A stretch of 64,000 nucleotides of DNA from Actinomadura spongiicola (GTDB lineage: Bacteria; Actinomycetota; Actinomycetes; Streptosporangiales; Streptosporangiaceae): contig NZ_QVNQ01000005.1 of the NCBI RefSeq assembly GCF_003432485.1, positions 620,001 through 684,000 of the forward strand. Reading direction: 5' to 3'. The notes below the pieces were generated by a model that saw only the letters and a program-made list of their open reading frames with translations, made no database searches and was not told where the DNA came from. Position numbers and translations under genes: made by a program. Numbering within the stretch: position 1 is the first letter of the stretch; each line of letters begins with the position of its first letter. Positions 25,459 through 34,479 of this stretch are shown here, one piece after another.

Positions 25459-26718
25459 TCAGCCCGCGGAAACCCGGACCGGGAACCTCTTGATGCCGTT
25501 CACGAAGTTGCTGCGCACTCTGGTCACCTCACCAGCCAGCTCGATCTTCTTCAATCGCGGTAGCAAGGTCTCGAACATGAGGCGAACCTCCATGCGGGCG
25601 AGACTGTTGCCGAGGCAGAAGTGGGGCCCGCCCTTCCCGAAGGTGACATGGTCGTTGGGATGCCGGGTGACGTCGAAGTCATAGGGGTTGACGAAAACGT
25701 CCTCGTCGCGGTTGCCGGAGGCGAACCACATCACCACCTTGTCGCCTTGCCGGATGTGCCTGCCGCGCAGTTCGACGTCGCGGGTCGCGGTGCGCCGGAA
25801 ATGGTAGACGGGGCAGGCCCAACGCAGCATCTCTTCGACGGCCGTCGGAATGAGTTCGGGACTGCTCTGAAGGAGCGCGAGCTGGTCGGGGTTCTCGAGC
25901 AGTGCGAGCATCGAGTGGCTGATGGTGTGGCGGGTCGTCTCGTTCCCGGCCACGATGAGCAGCAGGAAGGTGTTGTCGAACTCGGTCGCGGTCAGTGACT
26001 CACCGTCCATCGGCACCCGATTGATCAGCTTGCTGACCAGGTCGTCACCGCCGCCGCCGCAGCGTTGCCGGACCAGCTCACGTCCGTATTCGAAGACCTC
26101 CAGGGCGGCGGGAGAGCGGAAGGGCAGATGCTTGTACTTCTCGCTTTCCTTTGCGTCCAGCAGCACTGTGGCATAGTCGGGATCGGTGTTGGCGATCAGC
26201 TGATTGCTCCAGGTGATCAGTTGCCCGGTGTCCTCCTCGGGCACGTCGAGCAGCTTGGCCAGGACCTGGATCGGGAAGTCCGCACTGATCTCCTGGACGA
26301 AGTCGAACTCGCGCTTTCGCAACGCGGCATCGACGGTGGCGTGGGTAAGACCCCGGAGAACCTCTTCGTACTTCTTCAACGTCTGCGCACCGAAGTCGCG
26401 TTGCAGCAGCTTGCGTATGGCACGGTGGCGGAGGCCGTCGGACTCCAGTATCGACCGCCGTTTCTCGATCAGGTCGTCGTCGATCTCCTCAAGGTTGGTG
26501 AACCTGGTGGAGGTGAAGGTGTCGGAGTCCCGGTCGACGGCCACGATGTCCTCATGACGCGTCACCGACCAGAACCCGGAGTTGGGCGCGGGCTCGGGAT
26601 TCCAGTTGACGGGCGCCTCACGGCGAAGAATGTCGAACCGCGGCCATGCCGCGTTGCGCTCGAACACGTCCAGGTCGGTGAGGTCGACCTCGTCGACCGT
26701 AATACCGGTGCCGATCAC
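25459..26718 (-). CDS. Cytochrome P450 (CYP124/125/142-like)
   Basis: A 419-residue soluble bacterial P450. The I-helix oxygen motif is AGNETTRH (257-264), the ExxR is EMLR (296-299), and the heme loop FGKGGPHFCLG carries the thiolate Cys368. The HFRRTATRDVELRGRHIRQGDKVVMWFASGNRDE stretch resembles P450s that oxidise steroid or terpenoid side chains (CYP124/125/142/188 types), by memory only. GTG 26718 has AAGGAG upstream; a longer frame to 26835 is less likely. It is divergent from its probable redox partners, the ferredoxin at 27457 and reductase at 27680, giving a complete three-component monooxygenase. Confidence 0.92.
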   Translation of the reverse strand: MIGTGITVDEVDLTDLDVFERNAAWPRFDILRREAPVNWNPEPAPNSGFWSVTRHEDIVAVDRDSDTFTSTRFTNLEEIDDDLIEKRRSILESDGLRHRAIRKLLQRDFGAQTLKKYEEVLRGLTHATVDAALRKREFDFVQEISADFPIQVLAKLLDVPEEDTGQLITWSNQLIANTDPDYATVLLDAKESEKYKHLPFRSPAALEVFEYGRELVRQRCGGGGDDLVSKLINRVPMDGESLTATEFDNTFLLLIVAGNETTRHTISHSMLALLENPDQLALLQSSPELIPTAVEEMLRWACPVYHFRRTATRDVELRGRHIRQGDKVVMWFASGNRDEDVFVNPYDFDVTRHPNDHVTFGKGGPHFCLGNSLARMEVRLMFETLLPRLKKIELAGEVTRVRSNFVNGIKRFPVRVSAG

Positions 26719-27456
26719 GGGATCTCCTTTCGGTTCGAATCCGCGCCGGGGCAGGCGAAGTCGCGGGACGGCGGATTCAGAGGTGGAAGGCGTGGTCTCG
26801 AGATTTCCGAGACGGTCACCCGCTCGGGAAATCACACGATTTCGTCGTGTCTGTCCGCGGCGTCACCAAGCTCGGTTCCAGTCTCGCGGCTCGGGGTCGT
26901 TCGGGGCGGCACAGGTGCCATGTCAGTCGGGCCCCGTACCACTCGGGCCCAGGAGGACTCCTAAGTCGTTTGATCCCAAATAGTAAGTCCTCCCGGCCGG
27001 GTGCACAAGGCTTAATTCGACGAGATTCCCCTGGTCCAGGCACTTGACCGGGCTTCGCGGCAGAGATACGTTTGGGTCCGAACGAAATTTGTCATCATCC
27101 ATCTCGGAGTACGAGCGCAAGGCCGCTACCGACGAGTTGGAGTGGAACATACTTCGCCTCGTCGTCGGCATCGCCAGGTCGGTCACTCTTGGTGCGGGGC
27201 GACTTTCCGTGCGGAACGGCGTGCCGATCACGACATGCCTGTCCCCGTCCCGATCCGGACCGACTGCGAAGCGCGCGCACCCGACGCGGAAAAGCTTCGT
27301 TCACTTTCCATGGGCGGTCGGTCGTCACGGGACTCCGGGGCGGCAAAGTCTTCTCGTCCGTCGAGCGGTACGACCATGACGGTCACCCCCAGAGCCCCCG
27401 AGCCCACCGATCTTACGAAGAACCAGTTCAGATCCAGCAAAGGTAGGACCATCGCC
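26719..27456. other. Long regulatory intergenic region between P450 and ferredoxin
   Basis: 738 bp with no convincing gene and lower GC than its surroundings. It contains an inverted repeat GGAGGACT (26952-26959) / AGTCCTCC (26986-26993) with a 26-nt AT-rich loop. It also holds a promoter-like TTGACC (27044-27049), 17 bp, TACGTT (27067-27072) reading toward the ferredoxin. A long leader or a missed small regulator is possible. Confidence 0.5.
27044..27072 (+). promoter_or_regulatory. Sigma-70-like promoter toward ferredoxin
   Basis: TTGACC, 17-bp spacer, TACGTT. The match is good but it lies about 385 bp before ATG 27457, implying a long leader if used. Confidence 0.4.
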
Positions 27457-27675
27457 ATGATGCGAGTAGTCGTCGACCTCGAAAAGTGCCAAGACCATGG
27501 CCAGTGCGCCTTCTCCGCTCCCCAGGTGTTCGCGCTCGACGAGAACGGCAGGCTGTCGTTCCGCAGTGCGGCGACCGACACCTTTGTCTCTGCCGACCTG
27601 GACGAATCACTGCGCGACGACGTCGAGGAAGCCGCCGAGGCCTGTCCGCTTCAGGCCATCGAGGTCGAAGGCTGA
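27457..27675 (+). CDS. P450-partner ferredoxin, CxxHxxC type
   Basis: A 72-residue ferredoxin with the cluster motif C11-x2-H14-x2-C17 (KCQDHGQCAF) and a distal EACPLQAI. The missing second cysteine, replaced by His, is typical of the [3Fe-4S]/[4Fe-4S] ferredoxins that feed actinobacterial P450s. AGGTAGG lies upstream of the double ATG at 27457/27460. The reductase gene follows after 4 bases. It would carry electrons from that reductase to the divergent P450. Confidence 0.93.
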   Translation: MMRVVVDLEKCQDHGQCAFSAPQVFALDENGRLSFRSAATDTFVSADLDESLRDDVEEAAEACPLQAIEVEG

Positions 27676-27679
27676 GCGG

Positions 27680-28906
27680 ATGATGCCAGCACAGCCGATC
27701 TCCGAGCCCAGCGGTCGCTGCGTGGTCGTCGGCGCCTCCATGGGCGGACTGCGCGCGACCGAAGCCGTGCGCAAGGCCGGCTTCACGGGTGAGATCGTCG
27801 TCGTCGGCGACGAGCCGCACATGCCCTACAACCGCCCTCCCCTGTCGAAGGAGGCCCTCGGCAGCGGGTTCGACCTGACCAAGTTGACCTTCCAGGCTTC
27901 CCCAAGGGCCAAGGACGTGACATGGCGCCTCGGAGAACGAGTCGTCGCGGCGGACCTGAACGCCCGCACGGTCACCTTCGACAGCGGCGACGATCTCGCC
28001 TGGACCGGGCTGGTCGTGGCCAGCGGGCTGCGTCCTCGTCGCCTGCGGATCCCGGGCCCACGGCGCGGCCGGCATGTCATTCGTACCGTCGAGGACGTCC
28101 TGCGATTGCGCGCCGGTCTCTCCTCAGGCGTCCGGCTGGTCGTCGTCGGCGCCGGCTTCATCGGCTGCGAGGTCGCCGCTACCGCCCGCACGCTGGGTGC
28201 CGAGGTCGATGTGGTCGCACCGGAGACGGTACCGGTGGAACGACCGCTGCAGCGGATGCTCGGCGCGGCGCTCCAGCGTCGCCACGAAGCCCATGGTGTG
28301 CGCTTTCACCTGGGCGTCGTCCCGGTCGAGGTCCACGGTGGCGAGCGGGGGACCTCGCTGCTGCTCAGCGACGGCACCGTACTGCCGGCGGATCTCGTGG
28401 TCGAGGCGGTTGGATGCACCCCGAACACCGAATGGCTGGACGGGAACGGCCTGGATCTGGCCGACGGCGTGCTCTGTGACAACCATCTTCGGGTTGAGGG
28501 ACGTCCTGATGTGGTGGCCTGCGGTGACATCGCCAGGTTTCCCAATCCGCTGTTCGACGGCGTGCCACGGCGAGTCGAGCACTGGGCCATGGTCACCGAA
28601 ACCGCCCGGAGAGCCGGTCGCACGCTGGGCGATTCACTGACCGGCAGAGCGCCGGATACGGCCCCCTTCACCCCGGTGCCTTCCTTCTGGAGCGACCAGT
28701 ACGACATGCGCATCCAGTCCTTCGGCTCGCTGGATCTGGGGGCCGGGGACGTCCGGGTGCTCGAAGGGGACCTCGACGAAGAGGTGGCCGTCGGCTACCA
28801 CCGCGACGGCCGGCTCACGGGCGTGGTCCTGATCGGCCTTCGCGCGCAGTACATGCGCTATCGCGCCCTCATCACCGAGGGCACCAACGTGAGCGTGCCC
28901 CGGTAG
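27680..28906 (+). CDS. FAD-dependent ferredoxin reductase
   Basis: A 408-residue flavoprotein of the putidaredoxin-reductase type. An FAD Rossmann motif VVVGASMGGLRATEAVR near the N-terminus is followed by MPYNRPPLSKEAL, a second nucleotide motif LVVVGAGFIGCEVAATA for NAD(P)H, the GDIARFPNPLF flavin motif near the end, and a C-terminal dimerisation part. It reduces the ferredoxin encoded 4 bases upstream using NAD(P)H. ATG 27680 (or 27683) follows a weak GAGCGG. Together with the P450 it makes a class-I system. Confidence 0.93.
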   Translation: MMPAQPISEPSGRCVVVGASMGGLRATEAVRKAGFTGEIVVVGDEPHMPYNRPPLSKEALGSGFDLTKLTFQASPRAKDVTWRLGERVVAADLNARTVTFDSGDDLAWTGLVVASGLRPRRLRIPGPRRGRHVIRTVEDVLRLRAGLSSGVRLVVVGAGFIGCEVAATARTLGAEVDVVAPETVPVERPLQRMLGAALQRRHEAHGVRFHLGVVPVEVHGGERGTSLLLSDGTVLPADLVVEAVGCTPNTEWLDGNGLDLADGVLCDNHLRVEGRPDVVACGDIARFPNPLFDGVPRRVEHWAMVTETARRAGRTLGDSLTGRAPDTAPFTPVPSFWSDQYDMRIQSFGSLDLGAGDVRVLEGDLDEEVAVGYHRDGRLTGVVLIGLRAQYMRYRALITEGTNVSVPR

Positions 28907-29007
28907 GGGCCCGGCCAGGGGCGGATGGGCTGGAGCGCGAGGGTGACGAACGGGCGTCGGGGCGGCCCCCCGAGGATCTTCAGTCTTCAGATGCCCCGAC
29001 AGCAGCG

Positions 29008-29760
29008 TCACTGCGCCGTCCATCCTCCGTCGACGACGAGGCTTGCTCCGGTGACGAACTGCGCCTCGGGACCGGCGAGGTACAACACCGCACCGGCGAT
29101 CTCGTGCGGCCGTCCGTTGCGGCCCAACGGCGTACGCTCGAGAATCGTCGCCAGGTGCTCGGGCCGCGCCATCATCTGGGCGTTCATCGGCGTCTCGACG
29201 TTGCCAGGGGCGACCGCGTTCACGCGCACGCCTTGCGGAGCGAACTCGACCGCCCACGCACGCGTCAGTGCCTCGACACCTCCCTTGATCGCGCAGTAGG
29301 CGGCGATTCCCGGAGCTCCCACCAGCGCGCCGATCGAGCTGATGTTCACGACGACGCCCGATCCGCGTCCGGCCATCACCGTGAGCGCTCGCTGGCCTGT
29401 GAAGAACAGCCCCTTGAGGTTGACGTCGCTCATGCGATCCCACGCGGCCTCGGCCGTCTCGGGGGTGGCGCCGACCTCGAAGACGCCGGCGGCGTTCACG
29501 AGCACGTCGATCGCCCCCTCCCGCTCCAGGACCCCGTCGACGAGCCGGTGGCAGTCCTCGACGCGGTTCAGGCGCGCCCCCGCGAAACGCGCGATGCCGC
29601 CCTCCGCACGTGCCGCCTCGCACGTCGCCTCACCGCGCGCCTCGTCGGTGCCACTGACGACGACACGCGCCCCCTCGGCCGCCAGCGCCAGGCAGACCTC
29701 CCGCCCGATGCCGGAGGTTCCGCCGGTCACGATCGCGACCTGCCCGTCGAAACGCCTCAT
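29008..29760 (-). CDS. SDR-family oxidoreductase (operon end)
   Basis: A 250-residue classical short-chain dehydrogenase. Cofactor motif TGGTSGIG, NAAG after the fourth strand, catalytic Ser in NISSIG and YxxxK as YCAIK, with terminal FVTGASLVVDGGW. The start MRRFDGQVAIVTGG at 29760 is 23 bases after the ABC fusion gene, so it is the last gene of the hyuA operon. It likely oxidises a hydroxyl intermediate with NAD(P)+; substrate unknown. Confidence 0.9.
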   Translation of the reverse strand: MRRFDGQVAIVTGGTSGIGREVCLALAAEGARVVVSGTDEARGEATCEAARAEGGIARFAGARLNRVEDCHRLVDGVLEREGAIDVLVNAAGVFEVGATPETAEAAWDRMSDVNLKGLFFTGQRALTVMAGRGSGVVVNISSIGALVGAPGIAAYCAIKGGVEALTRAWAVEFAPQGVRVNAVAPGNVETPMNAQMMARPEHLATILERTPLGRNGRPHEIAGAVLYLAGPEAQFVTGASLVVDGGWTAQ

Positions 29761-29783
29761 CGTCGCCTCCCCTTCGGCACGTC

Positions 29784-32252
29784 TCAGGGCGAAGTCCTGG
29801 TTGCTCTCAGCCGTGAGTAGACACCGGCGCCGGACAGCGTCATGAGGCCCACGAGCCACCGTTGCCACGCGTCGTCGAGTCCGAGGAACGTCGTCGCGTT
29901 CATGACCTGCACGATCAGGAGAGCGCCGAGCATCGCGCCGACGAACGAACCGCGGCCGCCGAAGATGCTCGCGCCGCCGAGCACCACTGCGGTGATGCTC
30001 ATGAGCGTGTACTCGGTTCCGAGATTGGGGTCGCCGATTCCGACCTGTCCCGCCAGGACGAGCGAGCCGCAGAATGTCAGGCCGGCGCAGCCGAGGTAGG
30101 CGTACAGGCGCACGCGCTCGGGCGAGAGACCCAACCGCCGTGCGACGTCGTCGTCGGAGCCGACCGCACGCAACGCCATGCCGGAGCGTGTCCGGCGCAG
30201 CCACCACTCCAGGGCGATTCCGATGGCGACCGCGACGGCGAAGGAGACCGGGAGCGGCCCGGCCGCGGTCGTGAGCGCATCAGAGAGTCTGATGTCGTAC
30301 GTTCCGCCGGGTGTCGGGCGCAGCAACAACGAGCAGCCCTGGAAGAGGATGAAGGTGACCAACGTCGTGACGATGGGCGAGATGCCTCCAGGCCCGGCCA
30401 TGACGCCGTTGAGCAGACCCGCGCCGAACGCGACCGTTGCGGCGATCAGCAGTCCGAGCACGAGCGCACCAGCGCCCAGAGGCTCGGCGAAGTAGAACGA
30501 GCCGACGACGACGATCAGTCCGCTGAGCGGCCCGACGGACAGGTCGAAGCCACCGGCCTGGACCACGACGAGTTGACCGAGCGCGATGAAGGCGAGCGCG
30601 GCGAGCAGCGCCAGCGTGGTGCGCACGTTCTGCCCGCTCAGGTACAGGCCGTTGCGCGAGGCCACGAAGGCGCCGAGGGCCACGATGATCCCGGCCAGCA
30701 CGAGACTGGGGAAGTAGTCGCCGCGCAGGAAGCGAACCTTGGCACTGCCGCTTCCACCCGGCTCGCGCGCCGCCGCCACCATCAGGGCGGCCTGGGCGAT
30801 CTCATGCTCGGTGACCTGCTCGTCGCACAGCTCGGCCACGACCCGTCCGCGGGCGAACACGAGCACGCGGTCGCACAGGCCCTCGAGCTCGATCGGATCC
30901 GAGGAAACGATCAGTACCGCGGCGCCGTCCGCCGCCAGCGCGCGCAGCGAGCGGTAGATCTCCGCGCGCGCGCCGACATCGACCCCCTGGGTCGGGTCCT
31001 CCAGAAGGAAGACCCGCGGTCCCGCCATCATCGCCGCGCCGATCAGCACCTTCTGCTGGTTACCGCCTGAAAGCGTGGCGACCTCGGTCTCGGACGAGGC
31101 GGCGCGCACGTCCAACCGCTCGATCTGCCTGTTCACGGCCTCCCGCTCGGCCCCGCGCCGCACGAAGCCGCCACGCCGGCGCTCACCGAGCGTCGACAGC
31201 GCCAGGTTCTCACGGACGGAGAGCCGCATGAACAGGCCGTCATCGTGGCGATCGGCGGGCAGGTAGACGATGCCGTGACGGCGCGCCGCGCGCACGTCGC
31301 CGATCTTCCTCTGCACGCCGTCGATGACGACCGCCTGGCGGCTCGGAGCGACACCGGCGAGCGCGTGAAGCAGCTCGCGCTGCCCATTGCCCTCCACTCC
31401 CGCCAGGCCCACCACCTCGCCTGCGTGCACGCTGAGGCTCACGTCCGCGAAGCCGTCGCAGGAGAAGTCGTCGACCGCGAGGATCGGCGTGTCACGGGCG
31501 GCCCGTTTCGGTTTGTCCGCGAAGGCGGCCTCGACGGGGCGACCGACGACCTGGTGGACGATCTCGTCGTCGGAGATCTCCGGCAGCGTCCAACTGCCCG
31601 CCACCATCCCGTCGCGCAGTACCGTGACACGGTCGGCGATACGACGGATCTCCGGAATCCTATGGGATATGTAGATGACGCCGACGCCGTCGGCGGCGAG
31701 GCGCTCGACCCACGCGAAGAGGTTGTCGATCTCCGTGGCGGACAGCGGCTCGGTGGGCTCGTCCAGGATCAGCAGGCGCGGCGACGCCACGTAGGCCTTC
31801 GCGACCTCGACGAGCTGGCGCTGGGCGAGCGACAGGTCGTGGACGCGGTCGTGCGGGCTCGCGGTGGCATGGACGGCCGCCAGCGCCTCACGGCACCAGG
31901 CGACACGGTCGTCGACCTGTGCCCGCGGCGCCGCGAGGGTCATGTTCTCCACGACCGTCAGGTCGGGCGCGAGCGCGGGCCACTGGTGGGCGATGACGAG
32001 ACCAAGGGCGCGCGTCGCCGCCGGAGAAGGCCGGTCCAGCGAGGTGCCCGCGATCTCGATCGTGCCCGCGTCGGCCGCCTGGGAGCCGGAGATCACCCCC
32101 ATCAGGGTGGACTTACCAGCCCCGTTCTCGCCCACCACGGCGTGCACCTCGCCGGCGCGGACGTCGAGGGAGACGCCTCTGAGCGCGTGCACGCCTGGAT
32201 AGGACTTGTGAATCTCCTGGACGCGCAGGGCGCGCCTGATGTCTGCCGGCAT
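29784..32252 (-). CDS. Ribose-type ABC importer: ATPase-permease fusion
   Basis: An 822-residue fusion of RbsA-like and RbsC-like proteins. Residues 8-230 are an ABC domain with Walker A GENGAGKST (41-49), Walker B LLILDEPTEP, and a degenerate signature LSLAQ. Residues 260-490 are the second ABC domain, with the usual degenerate loop GVEGNGQREL but an intact LSGGNQQKV. From about residue 510 to the end is a multi-helix permease of the branched/ribose type (QAGGFDLSVGPLSG, GGRGSFVGAMLGALL). Fusion of ATPase and permease is uncommon for this family. It works with the separate permease at 33421 and the binding protein at 32258. Confidence 0.9.
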   Translation of the reverse strand: MPADIRRALRVQEIHKSYPGVHALRGVSLDVRAGEVHAVVGENGAGKSTLMGVISGSQAADAGTIEIAGTSLDRPSPAATRALGLVIAHQWPALAPDLTVVENMTLAAPRAQVDDRVAWCREALAAVHATASPHDRVHDLSLAQRQLVEVAKAYVASPRLLILDEPTEPLSATEIDNLFAWVERLAADGVGVIYISHRIPEIRRIADRVTVLRDGMVAGSWTLPEISDDEIVHQVVGRPVEAAFADKPKRAARDTPILAVDDFSCDGFADVSLSVHAGEVVGLAGVEGNGQRELLHALAGVAPSRQAVVIDGVQRKIGDVRAARRHGIVYLPADRHDDGLFMRLSVRENLALSTLGERRRGGFVRRGAEREAVNRQIERLDVRAASSETEVATLSGGNQQKVLIGAAMMAGPRVFLLEDPTQGVDVGARAEIYRSLRALAADGAAVLIVSSDPIELEGLCDRVLVFARGRVVAELCDEQVTEHEIAQAALMVAAAREPGGSGSAKVRFLRGDYFPSLVLAGIIVALGAFVASRNGLYLSGQNVRTTLALLAALAFIALGQLVVVQAGGFDLSVGPLSGLIVVVGSFYFAEPLGAGALVLGLLIAATVAFGAGLLNGVMAGPGGISPIVTTLVTFILFQGCSLLLRPTPGGTYDIRLSDALTTAAGPLPVSFAVAVAIGIALEWWLRRTRSGMALRAVGSDDDVARRLGLSPERVRLYAYLGCAGLTFCGSLVLAGQVGIGDPNLGTEYTLMSITAVVLGGASIFGGRGSFVGAMLGALLIVQVMNATTFLGLDDAWQRWLVGLMTLSGAGVYSRLRATRTSP

Positions 32253-32257
32253 GGTGC

Positions 32258-33421
32258 CTACTTCCCGAAGAGCGTGGCCATCTCCGCCGACGTCAGCGTC
32301 GAGGAGAGGATCGCGTCGGGCGGAAGCTGCGGGTCGCAGCGCACCGCCAGCCGATTGTCAGAACTCGTCGAGTCCTCGAACAGCGACAGCTTGAGGACCG
32401 TCGGCTCGCGATCCTGCTTGCCGTGGGCCGCCGCCACCGCTTGGCGCAGCGCGATCCGGGTGATCCACGGGCGGCTCGACACCGTGGCGAGAGGGAAGCC
32501 CTTCCCCGCTTGCTCGGCCTTCCACGTGCAGCTCAGCTGATTGAAGTCGTTCGTCGCGATGGGAACGAGTGGGCGACCGGCCGCCTGGAACGCGCGGATC
32601 GCGCCGATCGTGCTGCCGCCGTAGTCGGAGATGATGCCGTCTATCTTCGGAAACCTGGTGAGCAGGCCCGCCGTCACCTGCTGTGTCTTGGCGACGTCCC
32701 AGTTGGTGTCGACCGGACCGGCGAGCAGCTTCATCTGCGGGTGCTTGGCGAGGCTCTCGCGGATGCCCGCCGCCACACGGGGCGAGGTCGGGTTCCCCGG
32801 GGTGCCGCCGAGGAAGACGACGTTGCCCTTCCCGTTGAGCTGCTTGGCCATCCATTCGGCCCAGACACGCCCGTTGCTCTCCGGGCTGTCGTAGACCGCC
32901 GTGACGTAGTCCTGGCCGGCCTTGCCACCGAGGTCGCCAGGCGTGATCACGACTTTGACGCCGGCGCGCATCGCGGCGCGCAGGGCCGGGATCATGGCCG
33001 GCCCCGAGTCCGGAAGGACGACGATCGCTTTCGCGCCCTGGCTGACAAGAGTGTTGACGTCGGAGATCGCCTTCTGGGCGCTGCCCTGCGCGTCCGTGTA
33101 GATGACCTTCTTGACCGCAGGGCATTTCTTCGCCTCGGCCTCGAGCTCGGCGCGGCTGATCTTCCGCCATGAGTTGGCTCCGTAGCCGTCCGCGAGACCC
33201 ACCGTGATGGGCTCGCTGCCGCAGACGTCGGACATGCTGGCGAACCCCTCGCCCGTGCCCGACGCCTGCACGGCGCTCGGCGACCCGGTCGGCGTCTTCC
33301 CCGCGCTGCCGGGCGAGCCGGCGCCGCCGCAGCCGACGGCGAGGATGAGGGGCGCCACGGTGAGGGTGACGCCGGTTCGGAGATGCCTTCTCCGGTCGGC
33401 TCGATGTGTACCAGCGGCCAT
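32258..33421 (-). CDS. Ribose-type ABC substrate-binding lipoprotein
   Basis: A 387-residue periplasmic-binding-fold lipoprotein. A basic start (RADRRRHLRTG) and hydrophobic core end in the lipobox LILAVGC, Cys31, followed by a Gly/Ser/Pro linker. The core holds ITVGLADGYGANSWRK, SQGAKAIVVLPDSGPAM and GIISDYGGSTIGAIRAFQAAG, as in the sugar-binding group with ligands held between two lobes. The ATG shares one base with the stop of the permease gene (33421). Substrate unknown; context suggests an aromatic, terpenoid or cyclic amide compound rather than ribose. Confidence 0.9.
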   Translation of the reverse strand: MAAGTHRADRRRHLRTGVTLTVAPLILAVGCGGAGSPGSAGKTPTGSPSAVQASGTGEGFASMSDVCGSEPITVGLADGYGANSWRKISRAELEAEAKKCPAVKKVIYTDAQGSAQKAISDVNTLVSQGAKAIVVLPDSGPAMIPALRAAMRAGVKVVITPGDLGGKAGQDYVTAVYDSPESNGRVWAEWMAKQLNGKGNVVFLGGTPGNPTSPRVAAGIRESLAKHPQMKLLAGPVDTNWDVAKTQQVTAGLLTRFPKIDGIISDYGGSTIGAIRAFQAAGRPLVPIATNDFNQLSCTWKAEQAGKGFPLATVSSRPWITRIALRQAVAAAHGKQDREPTVLKLSLFEDSTSSDNRLAVRCDPQLPPDAILSSTLTSAEMATLFGK

Positions 33422-34473
33422 CAGCTTTCCGTTTCTTTGAGTGAGGATGAGGGGATCGACGCGGGGGTGGTCACCGGCGGCCTTCGTCGCAGGCGCGTCC
33501 GCAGGTGCCGGGCGGCGCGCTGGAGGCCGGCCACCTCCCGGGTGGCGACGCCCGCCGCTATGACCGCGGACTGGATGAGGTACTGCACGGCCGTGGGAGC
33601 ACCGACGGAGAGCACCAGCTGGTTGAGTTGGGTGAGGAAGAGCGCGGCGAGGGTGGTCGCGATCACGCTCGCACGCCCGCCCGTGAGTGGTGTGCCCGCC
33701 AGCACGACGACGGCGACCGTGGAGATCAGGTAGGGCTCGCCGACCGAGAGCCCGGGCGACTGCTGGAAGCCCGCGATGAGCGTTCCGGCGATCGCGTAGC
33801 AGAGCGCTGCCACGACGTACGGCGCGACTCGGTATGCGCTCACACGCAATCCGGCGTTGCGCGCCGCGGCGTTGCTCACACCGACGGCCACATGACGGCG
33901 TCCGACGACGGTCCGCTGCACCACGACACCGACCACGGTGAGGACGACCAGTGCGGCGATCACCGTGTTCTGGACGCCCAGGGTGCGCTCGATGGTGATG
34001 CGTGTCAGCGCCGACGGGGCCGCGGTCGGGACGCCACCGGTCACGTCTAGCACGACGCCGATGGCCAGCGCGTTGACGCCGAGTGTCGCGATCATCGGCG
34101 TGATCGACAGACGCGCCACGAGCATTCCGTTCACCAGCCCGACGACCATGGCCGCGCCGAACGTGAGACAGATCGCGGCGGGCAGCCCGCCGATTTCCTG
34201 CGCCCCCTTCGTGACCAGGGCGGCCGACAGCGAGACCGCCCCGGCGACCGAGAGGTCGAGCCCGCCGTGCTGGACGACGATCGTCTGGCCGATCGCCGCG
34301 ATGGCCAGCATCGAGGCGAACGGCAGCATGGTCAGCAATGTGGAGCCGCGCAGCGTGTCGGGCGCCGCCACGAGGCTGACCAGAAGCAGCACCGCGAGCG
34401 CGAAGCCGATCCGTCCGAGAACCGCGCCGAACGCACCCTCGGCGCGGCGGCGCGGCGGCGCGGTGGTTGGCAT
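33421..34473 (-). CDS. Ribose-type ABC permease
   Basis: A 350-residue membrane permease of the RbsC/branched-chain type, with the family motif TIVVQHGGLDLSVAGAVSLSA and the terminal VVLAGTPLTGGRASVIATTLAALFL. About nine helices are predicted from hydrophobicity. It pairs with the permease half of the fusion at 29784, giving a hetero-dimeric pore in which only one half is covalently tied to the ATPase. It starts 6 bases after the ThDP enzyme stop and overlaps the binding-protein start by one base. Confidence 0.9.
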   Translation of the reverse strand: MPTTAPPRRRAEGAFGAVLGRIGFALAVLLLVSLVAAPDTLRGSTLLTMLPFASMLAIAAIGQTIVVQHGGLDLSVAGAVSLSAALVTKGAQEIGGLPAAICLTFGAAMVVGLVNGMLVARLSITPMIATLGVNALAIGVVLDVTGGVPTAAPSALTRITIERTLGVQNTVIAALVVLTVVGVVVQRTVVGRRHVAVGVSNAAARNAGLRVSAYRVAPYVVAALCYAIAGTLIAGFQQSPGLSVGEPYLISTVAVVVLAGTPLTGGRASVIATTLAALFLTQLNQLVLSVGAPTAVQYLIQSAVIAAGVATREVAGLQRAARHLRTRLRRRPPVTTPASIPSSSLKETES

Positions 34474-34479
34474 GGTCGC

